51,574 bases of DNA from the NCBI RefSeq assembly GCF_009761375.1, contig NZ_LEKM01000105.1, forward strand, positions 1 to 51,574, read 5' to 3'. Below are positions 1 through 8,938 of the stretch, in pieces. A program made the translations under genes and the position numbers. Numbering within the stretch: the first letter of the stretch is position 1; every line of letters begins with the position of its first letter. Origin of the DNA: Ursidibacter arcticus. GTDB lineage: Bacteria > Pseudomonadota > Gammaproteobacteria > Enterobacterales > Pasteurellaceae. Under the pieces are notes generated by a model. That model was given only the letters and a program-made list of their open reading frames with translations, made no database searches and was not told the DNA's origin.

Positions 1-32
1 GAATATCTTATGCCTTTGGTTTTTTTTCAGCA

Positions 33-58
33 ATAAAAAACCGACTGTTTTAGTCGGT
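33..58 (-). terminator. Rho-independent terminator (minus strand)
   Basis: A 7-bp stem (ACCGACT / AGTCGGT) with a 5-base loop at 40-58 is followed on the minus strand by a run of T (six A on the plus strand at 35-40). It would end transcripts reading leftward from deaD. It now lies on the far side of the 162-bp repeat, so the repeat may have inserted between deaD and its original terminator. Confidence 0.7.
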
Positions 59-59
59 C

Positions 60-221
60 CAGACCGCTGACAAACCCTAATTTGTTGTATTCAATAAACG
101 GACGCCAGCGTGGCGTCCCTACACAACAAAATAAAATCTGTTATTTTTCAATTAGTTATAACTTTCCTTGTAGGGACGCCACGCTGGCGTCCGAATGAAA
201 AAAGACTTTGTCAATAATCTG
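60..221. repeat. 162-bp MITE-like element with two inverted REPs, copy A
   Basis: This stretch is nearly identical, as reverse complement, to 51413-51574; both copies are 162 bp. The ends are imperfect 15-bp inverted repeats sharing CAGA and TGACAAA. Inside are two REP-like palindromes at 100-122 and 170-192. Each has a GGACGCCA/TGGCGTCC stem with a 3-base loop and a CTAC/GTAG tag facing inward. The 47 bases between them are A+T-rich and hold no ORF. The left end is one base from the terminator hairpin at 40-58, and the right end touches the hairpin at 222-243. It is a non-coding mobile-type repeat; the enzyme that moves it is not proven. Confidence 0.85.
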
Positions 222-243
222 AAATGCCCCTTTCGGGGCATTT
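222..243 (-). terminator. Hairpin after deaD
   Basis: A perfect 9-bp stem (AAATGCCCC / GGGGCATTT, loop TTTC) lies eight bases beyond the deaD stop codon. It is palindromic and followed only by a short T-poor stretch on the minus strand, so it may be a weak terminator or a 3' end stabiliser. Confidence 0.6.
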
Positions 244-251
244 AATGTTAA

Positions 252-2084
252 TTAGTCACGGCGTCCGCGTTTATCACCAAAACGCTTCTCTTTAAATCCG
301 CCCTTACGCTCTTTAAAGCCACGATCATCACGATCACGTCCACCACGTTTTTCACTACGATCACCACGTCCACGACCTCTTCCCTTTTCTTCATACGGGG
401 AATTATTGCTTGCTGAACTCGCTGGGCCTAATAACGACATTTGCATCGGTTTGCTTAATACACGAGCCTTTTGAGCAAAATGTTGAACTAAGTGATTTGG
501 CATACCTTGTGGTAATTCAATCGTTGAATATTTATCGTGTAATTTAATATGTCCAATGTAGCGGCTACTAATATCTCCTTCATTGGCGATTGCACCAACA
601 ATGTGACGAACTTCAACACCATCTTCACGGCCAAGTTCAATACGGTAGAGATCCATTGCAACACCATTATTCTCACGATGTTCACGACCACCACGACGCT
701 CTGCTGAACGTGGGTTTTCACGATCTCGTCCACGGCCACGCTCACCACGAGCCGCTTTGATTTCTGGATCTGGTGGTAAAATCAATTTTTGTTTTTCTTG
801 TAGCAACATCATCATCGCAGCTGCAAGTTCTTCGTGATCTTGATCTGCCGTAAAGAGATCTTCAAGTAACTCACGATAAAGCTCAAGATCGTGGTGTTCT
901 AATTGTAATGAAATTTTCGCCTTAAATTTTTCACGACGTTTTGCCATTAAAATTTCGTGATTTGGTACTGGCACTTCATCAATCGGCTTTTTCATTAAAT
1001 GTTCGATATTTTTGAGTAAACGGCGTTCACGCGGTTCAACAAATAGTAACGCACGTCCTGAACGACCTGCACGCCCTGTACGTCCAATACGGTGAACATA
1101 AGATTCTGCATCTAGCGGAATATCATAGTTCACAACTAAGCTAATACGCTCAATATCAATCCCACGAGCTGCCACATCGGTTGCAACAACGATATCTAAA
1201 CGACCTGATTTCAAACGCTCTAAAGTTTGTTCACGAGCTTGTTGGGTCATATCACCATTTAATGCCGCTGCACGATAGCCGTTACGTTCGAGTAATTCTG
1301 TTACATCAGTTGTGCCTGTTTTGGTGCGAGTAAAGATAATTGACGCATCAAATTCTTCCACTTCTAAGAAACGTAATAGTGCATCATTCTTACGGAAACC
1401 ATTCACTAACCAGTAGCTTTGAGTAATATCTGGTGCTGAACGCTGAGTCGCTTGAATTTTAACTTCTTGTGGATCATTCATAAAACGGCGTGTAATACGG
1501 CGGATTGGCTCTGGCATTGTTGCCGAAAATAACGCTGTTTGGTGATTTTCAGGTAATTCCGCCATTACTGTTTCTACATCTTCAATAAAGCCCATTCGTA
1601 ACATTTCATCAGCTTCATCTAATACAATAGTTTTTAATGCAGAAAGATCTAAAGTACCGCGACGGATATGGTCAAGAATACGTCCTGGTGTTCCAACCAC
1701 AACTTGTGAGCCTTGTTTTAACGCACGAATTTGAATATCGTAACGCTGACCACCGTAAATGGTAACAACACGAACGCCTTTCATATTTTTTGTAAATTGT
1801 TCACAAGCATCAGCAACTTGGATTGCAAGCTCACGGGTAGGTGCCATAACAAGCATTTGTGGGTGACGTTTTTCAACATCAATTTGTGCTAATACAGGCA
1901 ATGAAAATGCCGCAGTTTTACCACTTCCTGTTTGTGCCATACCTAAAACATCACGCCCTTCGAGTAAGTGGGGAATACAGGCTTGTTGAATAGGTGATGG
2001 GGTTACAAACCCCATTTCTGTTACAGCATCAAGGATAGATAGTGGTAAGCCTAAATCGGCAAAAGTCATAGTGTTAGTTGTCAT
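252..2084 (-). CDS. deaD: ATP-dependent RNA helicase DeaD (CsdA)
   Basis: DEAD-box RNA helicase acting in ribosome assembly and RNA turnover, especially in the cold. The two RecA-like domains fill about residues 1-370. Visible motifs are the Q-motif region, Walker A (AQTGSGKT), PTREL, the DEAD box, SAT, and HRIGRTGR. A DbpA-type RNA-binding domain ([12 protein letters not shown]) follows, and the tail is rich in RGG/RGRG repeats and lysine. The length, 610 residues, is normal for the family. The frame stays open 19 codons further upstream, but the start at MTTNTMTF is chosen because the helicase core begins right after it; the ribosome-binding site there is poor. It is downstream of pnp and nlpI in the usual enterobacterial/Pasteurellaceae order, which groups it with RNA-decay functions. 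Confidence 0.96.
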   Translation of the reverse strand: MTTNTMTFADLGLPLSILDAVTEMGFVTPSPIQQACIPHLLEGRDVLGMAQTGSGKTAAFSLPVLAQIDVEKRHPQMLVMAPTRELAIQVADACEQFTKNMKGVRVVTIYGGQRYDIQIRALKQGSQVVVGTPGRILDHIRRGTLDLSALKTIVLDEADEMLRMGFIEDVETVMAELPENHQTALFSATMPEPIRRITRRFMNDPQEVKIQATQRSAPDITQSYWLVNGFRKNDALLRFLEVEEFDASIIFTRTKTGTTDVTELLERNGYRAAALNGDMTQQAREQTLERLKSGRLDIVVATDVAARGIDIERISLVVNYDIPLDAESYVHRIGRTGRAGRSGRALLFVEPRERRLLKNIEHLMKKPIDEVPVPNHEILMAKRREKFKAKISLQLEHHDLELYRELLEDLFTADQDHEELAAAMMMLLQEKQKLILPPDPEIKAARGERGRGRDRENPRSAERRGGREHRENNGVAMDLYRIELGREDGVEVRHIVGAIANEGDISSRYIGHIKLHDKYSTIELPQGMPNHLVQHFAQKARVLSKPMQMSLLGPASSASNNSPYEEKGRGRGRGDRSEKRGGRDRDDRGFKERKGGFKEKRFGDKRGRRD

Positions 2085-2218
2085 AAAATTCCAAAATAAA
2101 TGAGGTTCTATTTGCCTATTAAGCAAAGAAAACCGATACAAAATTATATTGTTGAGCTTTTTAGGTAAGAAAAATAAATAGAAAACAAATCAATGCTTTA
2201 TATAACTTGTCACACAGT

Positions 2219-2264
2219 ACAAGCGGTGGAATTTACAAAATATTTTGCAAATCTGACCGCTTTA
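2219..2264 (-). terminator. Inverted uptake-sequence dyad, terminator after nlpI
   Basis: An ACAAGCGGT uptake core at 2219-2227 is paired with ACCGCTT at 2256-2262. The sequence between them also pairs (ATTT.CAAAAT with ATTTTG.AAAT), so one long imperfect hairpin forms six bases beyond the nlpI stop. Inverted uptake-sequence pairs serving as terminators are typical of Pasteurellaceae. Confidence 0.6.
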
Positions 2265-2269
2265 TCGTC

Positions 2270-3208
2270 CTAATTTATCCCAACAACAACTTTCCCAATA
2301 GTTATGGGAGCTGTCTTATTAGCACGCAAGCGAGCTAATTCAAACAAGGCAAAACGATACTCAACAAAGTTATATACTTGATTTGCAATAGTCAGACGGA
2401 ATAGGCTAGATGCCTCTTCTACTTGATTCAATTTGAGTGTTTGTTTTGCAAGATAAAAATAAGTTTCAGTTAAAATTTCAGCATACTGAGCTGTATTCGG
2501 CTCAGCTTGAGCATTCATTTTTAACCGAAGCTGTTCAAGGGTGTAATCCCCAAGAAAATAGGAAACGATATTTGTTCCCCAAAATGTATCAGCTAACCCT
2601 TTTGAACGGGTTGCTAAATTAGCTTTTGCTTCACTCGGCGATAACTCTAATTCATTGAAATATAACCATAAAACACGATAAGGATCGGTTTTATCTGCTT
2701 CATAGAAATAGAGTAAATCACGTTCCGCTTCAGCATATCTACCGCTATAATAAAATGATAATCCCCTATTTAAACGAGTATAATCGTAGTTAGGGTCAAG
2801 CTCTAATACCGCATTGAATGCATCTACCGAGCTATCATAATCATCTTCCAAGAGTAAATATAAACCTAAGTAATTATATGCTGCCGCCATTTTAGGATTT
2901 AGCTCTACCGCTTCAGAAAAATCATTACGAGCAAGCGACCATAAGCCCAAACTATCGTAAATAACACCGCGTTCAAATAATAATTCTGCTTGCTCTGATT
3001 TCGTTAATTCCGCCTCTTGAAGAACTAACGTCAAACGAGCAATCATCAATTCTTGTTCAAAACGTAATTGTGGACTGACTTCTGGTAAAAGCAATTTATG
3101 TGGAGATATAAGATCTGACACGCGGTTAATACACCCCGTAAGCAGAACTATCGCCATCATATTGATAATAAACAGACGAAAATTTAACAACTTAAAACGT
3201 TGTAACAT
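2270..3208 (-). CDS. nlpI: Lipoprotein NlpI (TPR protein)
   Basis: Outer-membrane lipoprotein; in E. coli NlpI is an adaptor for peptidoglycan endopeptidases and the Prc protease. The first 26 residues form a lipoprotein signal ending in the lipobox LLTGC, with Cys26 as the lipidation site. The rest is a helical TPR protein; clear TPR-like stretches run from about residue 75 to 170 (ERGVIYDSLGLW, YNYLGLYLLLED, LNRGLSFYYSGR). The length, 312 residues, is slightly above the 294 of E. coli NlpI. An AAGG ribosome-binding site sits eight bases before the ATG. It lies between pnp and deaD, the conserved position for this gene, and probably shares their transcript. Confidence 0.94.
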   Translation of the reverse strand: MLQRFKLLNFRLFIINMMAIVLLTGCINRVSDLISPHKLLLPEVSPQLRFEQELMIARLTLVLQEAELTKSEQAELLFERGVIYDSLGLWSLARNDFSEAVELNPKMAAAYNYLGLYLLLEDDYDSSVDAFNAVLELDPNYDYTRLNRGLSFYYSGRYAEAERDLLYFYEADKTDPYRVLWLYFNELELSPSEAKANLATRSKGLADTFWGTNIVSYFLGDYTLEQLRLKMNAQAEPNTAQYAEILTETYFYLAKQTLKLNQVEEASSLFRLTIANQVYNFVEYRFALFELARLRANKTAPITIGKVVVGIN

Positions 3209-3288
3209 TCATAAAACCTTAGGTAAAAGATTTCTGAATACCTGAGAGTATTCATACAAAAACATCGGAAATAACTATGTTTCTTATA

Positions 3289-3316
3289 CAAGGGACGCAT
3301 TACACTGCGTCCCTCT
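3289..3316. repeat. REP-like hairpin between pnp and nlpI
   Basis: A perfect 9-bp stem (AGGGACGCA / TGCGTCCCT) with a 6-base loop occupies 3291-3314, ten bases beyond the pnp stop. The GGGACGC core matches the start of the GACGCC-type REPs at the window ends, but the GTAG tag is degenerate (ACAA). It may be an old REP now serving as the pnp 3' hairpin. Confidence 0.5.
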
Positions 3317-3324
3317 AAACAAAA

Positions 3325-5454
3325 TTATTCTGCTAGTTCCTGAGCGTCTTCCACAACATCTGTTGTTTCTGGAGCATTATTCAAGTCTTTCATAGTTAAA
3401 CGAATACGACCTTGGCGATCGATTTCAACTACTTTTACTTGAACTTCTTGACCGACTTCTAAATAGTCAGCAACACGCTCAACACGAGCATCGGTAATTT
3501 GAGAAATATGCACTAAACCTTCTTTACCACCAAGGATAGACACAAATGCACCGAAATCAACTACACGCGTAACTTTACCTTTGTAGATCGCATTGACTTC
3601 GACTTCAGCGACAATTTCTTCAATACGTTCCATTACACGTTTTGCTGCATTATTATCTGTTGCAGCAATTTTTACTGTACCGTCATCATCAATATCAATT
3701 GATGTACTAGTTTCTTCAGTTAATGCACGAATTGTCGCACCACCTTTACCAATAACATCTTTGATTTTCTTCGGATCAATTTTCATTGTATGGATACGCG
3801 GTGCAAAATCTGAGATATCCGCACGAGCAACAGGGATAGCTTGCTCCATTACACCTAAAATATGTAAACGAGCCCCTTTCGCTTGTTTTAAGGCGATACG
3901 CATAATTTCAGGGGTGATCCCTTCAATTTTAATATCCATTTGTAACGCAGTTACCCCTTCACGAGTACCCGCTACTTTAAAGTCCATATCACCTAAATGA
4001 TCTTCATCACCTAGAATATCTGAAAGAACAACAAATTTTTCTTCTTCTTTCACTAAGCCCATTGCAATACCTGCAACAGCGGCTTTAATCGGCACGCCTG
4101 CATCCATTAACGCAAGAGATGCACCACATACAGATGCCATAGACGAAGAACCATTTGATTCAGTAATTTCAGAAACCACACGCACTACATACGGGAATTC
4201 TTCAGCGGTTGGCATTACAGCTAACACACCACGTTTAGCTAGACGACCGTGACCAATTTCACGGCGTTTTGGTGAACCGATACGACCTGTTTCACCCACA
4301 GAATATGGAGGGAAGTTATAGTGGAATAAGAAACGGTCTGATTTTTCACCTGTTAATTCATCAATGATCTGCGCATCACGCTCTGTGCCAAGTGTTGCAA
4401 CCGCTAATGCTTGTGTTTCGCCACGTGTGAAAATTGCAGAGCCGTGAGTACGAGGTAAAACACCTGTGCAAATATCTAATGCACGAACAGTATCTACCGT
4501 ACGACCATCAATACGAGGCTCGCCAGCAATAATACGGCTACGAACGATTTGGCTTTCTAATGCGGTAATAATATCAATAATTTTGCCTTCAGAAACACTT
4601 TCATCTTCAGCGGTTAAAGTCGCAATGACATCGGCTTTAATAGCATCAATTTGTTCATAACGAGCTTGTTTTTCAACAATACGATATGCTTCGCCAATGC
4701 GTGTTTCAGCTAGTGCTTTCACTTTATTGATTAAATCTGTATTTGGTTCTGGAGCAACCCAATCCCAACGTGGTTTACCTGCTTCTTTTACAAATTCTTT
4801 GATGTTTTCAATAACAACTTGTTGCTGCTCGTGACCAAATACCACTGCTGCAAGCATTTGTTCTTCAGTTAAAATATCCGCTTCAGATTCAACCATTAAA
4901 ACTGCTTTATCTGTACCTGCCACAACTAAATCTAAACGGCTAATTTTTTGTTCTGCCATTGTTGGGTTTAATACGAATTGGTCGTTAATAAAACCAACTC
5001 GAGCAGCACCGATTGGACCATTAAACGGCACGCCTGATAATGATAATGCTGCTGATGCACCAATCATTGCGACTAAATCAGGGCTAATTTGTGGATTTAC
5101 AGAAACAACCGTTGCAATCACTTGAATTTCGTTGAAAAAGCCTTCAGGGAAAAGCGGGCGAACAGGGCGGTCAATTAAACGAGCAATTAAGGTTTCACCT
5201 TCAGAAGGGCGACCTTCACGTTTAAAGAATCCACCAGGAATACGACCTGCTGCGTAAGTACGTTCTTGATAATCTACGGTTAATGGAAAGAAATCTTGTC
5301 CTTCTTTCACATCTTTTTTAGCAACTACCGTTACAAAAACGGTTGTATCGTCCATACTCGCCATTACCGCTGCTGTTGCTTGACGCGCGATTGCTCCTGT
5401 TTCTAATGTAACAGTATGCTGACCATATTTAAATTGTTTTACAATTGGAGTCAT
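3325..5454 (-). CDS. pnp: Polyribonucleotide nucleotidyltransferase (PNPase)
   Basis: Phosphorolytic 3'-5' exoribonuclease, a trimer and a degradosome component. Two RNase PH domains (about residues 10-230 and 310-550) are separated by a helical domain. The active second core keeps [11 protein letters not shown]-type and [16 protein letters not shown] motifs with the metal-binding aspartates. A KH domain follows with its GxxG loop (VIGKGGATI), then an S1 domain ([13 protein letters not shown]) and an acidic tail. The length, 709 residues, is normal. The start has AAAGGA upstream. No rpsO precedes it here, although rpsO-pnp is the usual pair in enterobacteria; a pseudogene region lies upstream instead. 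Confidence 0.97.
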   Translation of the reverse strand: MTPIVKQFKYGQHTVTLETGAIARQATAAVMASMDDTTVFVTVVAKKDVKEGQDFFPLTVDYQERTYAAGRIPGGFFKREGRPSEGETLIARLIDRPVRPLFPEGFFNEIQVIATVVSVNPQISPDLVAMIGASAALSLSGVPFNGPIGAARVGFINDQFVLNPTMAEQKISRLDLVVAGTDKAVLMVESEADILTEEQMLAAVVFGHEQQQVVIENIKEFVKEAGKPRWDWVAPEPNTDLINKVKALAETRIGEAYRIVEKQARYEQIDAIKADVIATLTAEDESVSEGKIIDIITALESQIVRSRIIAGEPRIDGRTVDTVRALDICTGVLPRTHGSAIFTRGETQALAVATLGTERDAQIIDELTGEKSDRFLFHYNFPPYSVGETGRIGSPKRREIGHGRLAKRGVLAVMPTAEEFPYVVRVVSEITESNGSSSMASVCGASLALMDAGVPIKAAVAGIAMGLVKEEEKFVVLSDILGDEDHLGDMDFKVAGTREGVTALQMDIKIEGITPEIMRIALKQAKGARLHILGVMEQAIPVARADISDFAPRIHTMKIDPKKIKDVIGKGGATIRALTEETSTSIDIDDDGTVKIAATDNNAAKRVMERIEEIVAEVEVNAIYKGKVTRVVDFGAFVSILGGKEGLVHISQITDARVERVADYLEVGQEVQVKVVEIDRQGRIRLTMKDLNNAPETTDVVEDAQELAE

Positions 5455-5591
5455 TATTCATTTCCTTTAAAAATCTTTAGTTTTATCGTTTTATTTCTTA
5501 AAAATTGCGACTAGCAAAAATCATCTCGCTTAATGAGATAACTTTTGATAGCCGCCTCTTACATACCTAGAAACAAAACTGGCGTATTATA
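5455..5591 (-). promoter_or_regulatory. pnp promoter and structured leader
   Basis: On the minus strand a perfect TATAAT -10 box lies at 5586-5591; the -35 is poor. The leader of roughly 120 bases contains a long imperfect hairpin around 5511-5553 built on ATCTC/GAGAT and extended by CTAG.AAAA / TTTTGATAG pairing. E. coli pnp has an RNase III-cut, PNPase-autoregulated leader stem; an equivalent role here is inferred from position and shape only. Confidence 0.4.
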
Positions 5592-5680
5592 CAGAAATTT
5601 AGATAAAAATCGCCTAGTATTTCGTAAATTTGGAAAATTTATTGTTAAAGTAATCACTTATCTTTGAATAAATTCTACCA

Positions 5681-5721
5681 TTACTCCGTATATCTCTAAT
5701 CAATAGAGATATACGGAGTAA
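5681..5721 (-). terminator. 18-bp perfect hairpin beyond the ABC remnant
   Basis: An uninterrupted 18-bp stem (5681-5698 with 5704-5721, loop ATCAA) lies 14 bases past the stop codon of the ABC transporter remnant. There is no T-run on either side, so it is either a terminator of unusual form or a stable 3' end that outlived its gene. Confidence 0.55.
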
Positions 5722-5734
5722 CTATACAAACTAC

Positions 5735-6721
5735 TTATACTCTCTCACATTCCAATTTATTCATACAACAATAACCTAATGTCATTGTTTGAGTATGATA
5801 GCTTTGTAATGTGCAACGATGACCAACACTCACAATGATACTTTCAGGGAGCAATTTTCTCACTAGTTCGTATAGCTGTCTCTCCATTGTTTCTTCAAGT
5901 GCTGACGTTGTTTCATCAAGTAAAATTAATGCTGGTTTGGTTAATAAAATTCGCACAAAGGCAATGCGTTGCAATTCACCGGGTGAAAGAATTTGTTGCC
6001 AATCTTTTTCTTCATTTAGCATTTCGCTGTATTTTTCTAAGCGACATTGTTTCATTACGCTGACTAATTCATCTTCCGTTGCTTGAATAGCAGGGTAACA
6101 AATCGCCTCTTTCAATGTTCCTTGTGGTACATAAGAGCGTTGTGGCAGAAATAATGCATTTTGTTGAGATGGTGCAGTAATATGCCCTGTGGTTTTAATC
6201 GGATAAATTCCTGCTAACACTTTTAGCAATGTCGTTTTTCCTGTTCCTGATGCCCCTTGAATAAGTAATGCGTCACCACTTTTTAATGAAAAATTCACAT
6301 TTTCTAATAATGTACGCCCATCAATCCCTTGAATAGTTAAATTAGAAACGGTTAAACGCTGTTCATCAACCGTTACAACGGCTTTTTCTTCGGTATTGAG
6401 ATGTTCTAAAGTGGTAAAAAAGCCGTATAGACGATTTAATCTTGCTTGGTATAAGGTAAATTCATCATAAAATAGGCGGAAAAATGATAATGCTCGCATT
6501 AAACGGTTAAACGACTGCACCGTTTGGTGCATATCTCCCAGTGTAACTTGGCCTGCAAAAAAGCGTTGAGATTGCAACATTAGCGGTAAAATCATTGCAA
6601 TTTGTGTTACACCCGTATTAAAACCGTCCAAGCCCAACATTCTTCGTACAATGTTCCAACGATTATGAATAACTGCCGAGAATTTTTCTTGAAGATTTTG
6701 CTGTTGCTTTGAATTTCTCAA
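5735..6721 (-). pseudogene. Truncated SbmA/YddA-type ABC transporter (C-terminal part)
   Basis: This is the 3' part of a fused permease/ATPase exporter (ABC_membrane_2 plus ABC domain, COG4178 type). Such proteins run to nearly 600 residues; only about 325 remain. The first 110 residues match the end of the membrane domain (FFAGQVTLGDMHQ, FNRLMRALSFFR). The ATPase domain is intact: Walker A GASGTGKTT, the unusual signature LSPGE, Walker B LILLDETTSAL and an H-loop histidine (VGHR). The transmembrane helices at the N terminus are gone. The frame opens at a TTG inside another gene remnant, with no ribosome-binding site, so it is not a real start. It is probably the result of a deletion that also removed most of a TonB-dependent receptor gene. 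Confidence 0.8.
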
Positions 6722-6839
6722 GCTCCGAAACCACCGAAACTTCCTCTAACGTTGCATTGGTTTGCTGCTCTTGAGCAAGAAGATTAAAAGATAAACCTGC
6801 AAATAATGAGGTATAAATGATGTTGTGTTTGAATGTCAT
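6663..6839 (-). pseudogene. TonB-dependent receptor, N-terminal fragment only
   Basis: The fragment starts MTFKHNIIY with a signal peptide ending near FNLLAQE. A TonB-box-like stretch (LEEVSVVSEL) follows, as at the start of many siderophore and haem receptors. After about residue 38 (SELE) it runs into sequence that codes, in another frame, for the ABC transporter remnant, and it stops after 58 codons. The plug and barrel, normally 600 or more residues, are missing. A Fur-like box lies 36 bases upstream, which fits an iron-acquisition receptor. The frame is open further upstream, but the ATG at 6837-6839 begins the signal peptide. Confidence 0.65.
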
Positions 6840-6874
6840 AAATTTGCTCTCAATAAATGTAAATAAATTGTTTC

Positions 6875-6889
6875 TGAAAATAATTATCA
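6875..6889 (-). promoter_or_regulatory. Fur box upstream of the TonB receptor remnant
   Basis: On the minus strand the 15 bases read TGATAATTATTTTCA, one mismatch from the 7-1-7 Fur consensus TGATAATnATTATCA. It lies just upstream of the receptor remnant, where Fur would block transcription. It suggests the lost gene was iron-repressed. Confidence 0.6.
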
Positions 6890-7038
6890 AAAACAACTAA
6901 TAATACAACAAAATGGCAACTAAAACGTTTTAGCCATCAAAATTTACACAACTTTAATTTTAAATAAAAAATAAAATCAAAACCTACAATAAATCATTTA
7001 CATACTATGAAAAATAAGCTATCTATATTGTGTCTTTT

Positions 7039-7067
7039 TTGACAAATTTATAACAAATACATAACAA
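7039..7067 (+). promoter_or_regulatory. Probable oppA promoter
   Basis: A perfect TTGACA -35 at 7039-7044 is followed, after 17 bases, by TAACAA at 7062-7067, a fair -10. The oppA start codon is 36 bases further on. Confidence 0.45.
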
Positions 7068-7103
7068 TAAATTTGCAATATTACTTGCAATAAGGATAGT
7101 TTT

Positions 7104-8768
7104 ATGCAGAACACAGAACACATTATTTGGACAAAAACTAAATACCTTGTCAAATTATCTACTCTCACAACTCCCATTTTATTCGCCTTAACGCCAAATG
7201 CTTTTGCCGCAAAAGTGCCTGACGGCGTTATCTTGGCTGATAAACAAGAAGTACGAATTCAAGCAACTGCAGAGCCTGCAACGCTAGATCCACAGAAAAT
7301 GGAAGGAGTATCTGAAAGCTACTATGCTCGCCAACTCTTAGAAGGATTAGTGAATACTGATGACGAAGATAATATTATCCCTGGTGTTGCAGAACGTTGG
7401 GAATCTTCGGCTGATAACCAAACCGTTACCTTCTATTTGCGTAAAAATGCCAAATGGTCAAATGGCGATCCTGTTACTGCACACGACTTTGTTTATGCTT
7501 GGCAACGTTTAGTCGATCCTACGACCGCTTCACCTTATGCAACCTACCTAGAATTTATGAAAATGGAAAATGTTGCGGACATCGTGGCAGGTAAAAAATC
7601 ACCTGATACATTAGGGGTAAAAGCAGTTGATGATTATACTTTACAATTAACATTAACCGCCCCCGTTCCCTACGCAGCCGAACTAACTCAACACTCTTCA
7701 CTCTATCCTGTACATAAAGCAACGGTTGAAAAATATGGGGATAATTGGACTCGCCCAGAGCATTTCGTTGGAAACGGTGCATATAAACTCGGAGAGCGTA
7801 TTCTAAATGAAAAAGTAGATTTGGAACGCAGTTCTACTTATTGGAATAACAATGAAACAGTGATCAATAAAGCAACTATTTATATTTTAAATGAGAATGC
7901 TGCCATCGCACGTTTCCGTACGGGCGAAATTGATATTGCAAATATTCCTTCAACGCTCTACAAAGATCCTAAATTCCGTAAGCAGTTTGATTCACAAATC
8001 CATAATTCTCGCAAACTTGGAACATTCACCTATGAAATGAATCTTGCTAAAGCTCCATTTAATGATATTCGTGTGCGTAAAGCCCTCGATCTTGCTTTAG
8101 AGCGTGAAGTGATTACAGATAAAGTACTAGGCTTTGGACAAACTCCGACTTATCGCTTTACGCCAAGTTATATCGGTGGAGGTGAAAAAATTAAGCAACC
8201 TGAATATGCTAATTGGACACAACAACAACGCAACGAAGAAGCTAAAAAACTATTAAAAGATGCTGGTTATAGTAAATCTAACCCACTTAAAACAGAGCTA
8301 CTTTATAACACCAATGAAGGCTTAAAAAATATTGCTGTTGCTGCCACTGCAATGTGGAAGAAAAACTTAGATGGTATGGCTGATATTACACTCAGAAATA
8401 TTGAGTGGAAAACGTTTTTAGATACCAAACAGCAAAAAAATTACACCTTAGCCTTTAGTGCTTGGATCGCTGATTATAATGATGCCAGTACATTCTTAAC
8501 CTACTATTTATCTAATAGTGAACAGAATAAAATTGGTTTCAAAAGTGAGAAATTTGATAAGTTAATCAACGACTCTTACTATGCAAAAACCCCTGAAGAA
8601 CGAGCCGAGATTTACGCACAAGCAGAAGATGAATTAGGTAAACATCACCCATTTGTTGCTATTTACCACTATGCAGGCTTATTTATTAAAAATCCTAAAT
8701 TAAAAGGCTATGAAGGAAAAAGCCCACAAGGTATTTACTTCCTACGCGATCTCTATGTAGAGAAATAA
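7104..8768 (+). CDS. oppA: Oligopeptide-binding protein OppA (ABC transporter SBP, family 5)
   Basis: Periplasmic binding protein that captures peptides for an ABC importer. A Sec signal peptide follows a longish polar start (hydrophobic core TTPILFALTPNAFA, cleavage about residue 35). The SBP_bac_5 fold follows. Family marks are ATAEPATLDPQKMEG, FYLRKNAKWSNGDPVTAHDFVYAWQR in pieces, GNGAYKL, and the C-terminal YHYAGLFIKNPKLKGY. The length, 554 residues, is normal. An AAGGA ribosome-binding site precedes the ATG. Neither oppBCDF nor any other ABC component lies next to it: the gene is monocistronic, with its own promoter and terminator. It must share a membrane complex coded elsewhere, or be a second OppA of different peptide preference. 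Confidence 0.92.
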   Translation: MQNTEHIIWTKTKYLVKLSTLTTPILFALTPNAFAAKVPDGVILADKQEVRIQATAEPATLDPQKMEGVSESYYARQLLEGLVNTDDEDNIIPGVAERWESSADNQTVTFYLRKNAKWSNGDPVTAHDFVYAWQRLVDPTTASPYATYLEFMKMENVADIVAGKKSPDTLGVKAVDDYTLQLTLTAPVPYAAELTQHSSLYPVHKATVEKYGDNWTRPEHFVGNGAYKLGERILNEKVDLERSSTYWNNNETVINKATIYILNENAAIARFRTGEIDIANIPSTLYKDPKFRKQFDSQIHNSRKLGTFTYEMNLAKAPFNDIRVRKALDLALEREVITDKVLGFGQTPTYRFTPSYIGGGEKIKQPEYANWTQQQRNEEAKKLLKDAGYSKSNPLKTELLYNTNEGLKNIAVAATAMWKKNLDGMADITLRNIEWKTFLDTKQQKNYTLAFSAWIADYNDASTFLTYYLSNSEQNKIGFKSEKFDKLINDSYYAKTPEERAEIYAQAEDELGKHHPFVAIYHYAGLFIKNPKLKGYEGKSPQGIYFLRDLYVEK

Positions 8769-8794
8769 CCTTACTCTTTTTCTAATCTAATAGT

Positions 8795-8845
8795 AAGCGG
8801 TCAGTTTCTTGTAAAATTTTACATAAAACTAACCGCTTATTTTTA
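8795..8845 (+). terminator. oppA terminator made of an uptake-sequence dyad
   Basis: AAGCGGT at 8795-8801 pairs with ACCGCTT at 8832-8838. The interior also pairs (AGTTT/AAACT and GTAAAATTTTAC), and ATTTTTAT follows on the plus strand. It lies 26 bases beyond the oppA stop. Confidence 0.7.
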
Positions 8846-8898
8846 TAATTCTCGGATAAATTAAGCTATCCCACATTCTTTTAATCCGTAAAAAACGG

Positions 8899-8904
8899 TA
8901 TAAT
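8899..8904 (+). promoter_or_regulatory. Probable -10 box for the NCS2 permease gene
   Basis: A perfect TATAAT lies 35 bases before the chosen start codon; no good -35 is seen. A short CCGT/ACGG dyad directly precedes it and could hold a regulator, but I do not recognise it. Confidence 0.35.
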
Positions 8905-8938
8905 TAGCCTCCTTCCTTAATCAACCTTGTTATTTTAT

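Noticed and set aside
100-192. CRISPR repeats
   Set aside because: Only inverted pairs of palindromes with one spacer are present, no regular array and no cas genes.
488-748. Open frames lying opposite or inside long genes (for example 488-748, 3593-4000, 17014-17358, 20801-21097, 25816-26088, 41229-41594)
   Set aside because: They overlap well-supported genes fully, have no ribosome-binding sites, and their translations are low-complexity mirrors of the real frame.
5455-5734. rpsO upstream of pnp
   Set aside because: No frame of S15 length or sequence is present in this gap.
5735-6721. The ABC frame as a genuine half-transporter gene
   Set aside because: It starts at a TTG inside the receptor remnant, has no ribosome-binding site and lacks most of the membrane domain of its family.
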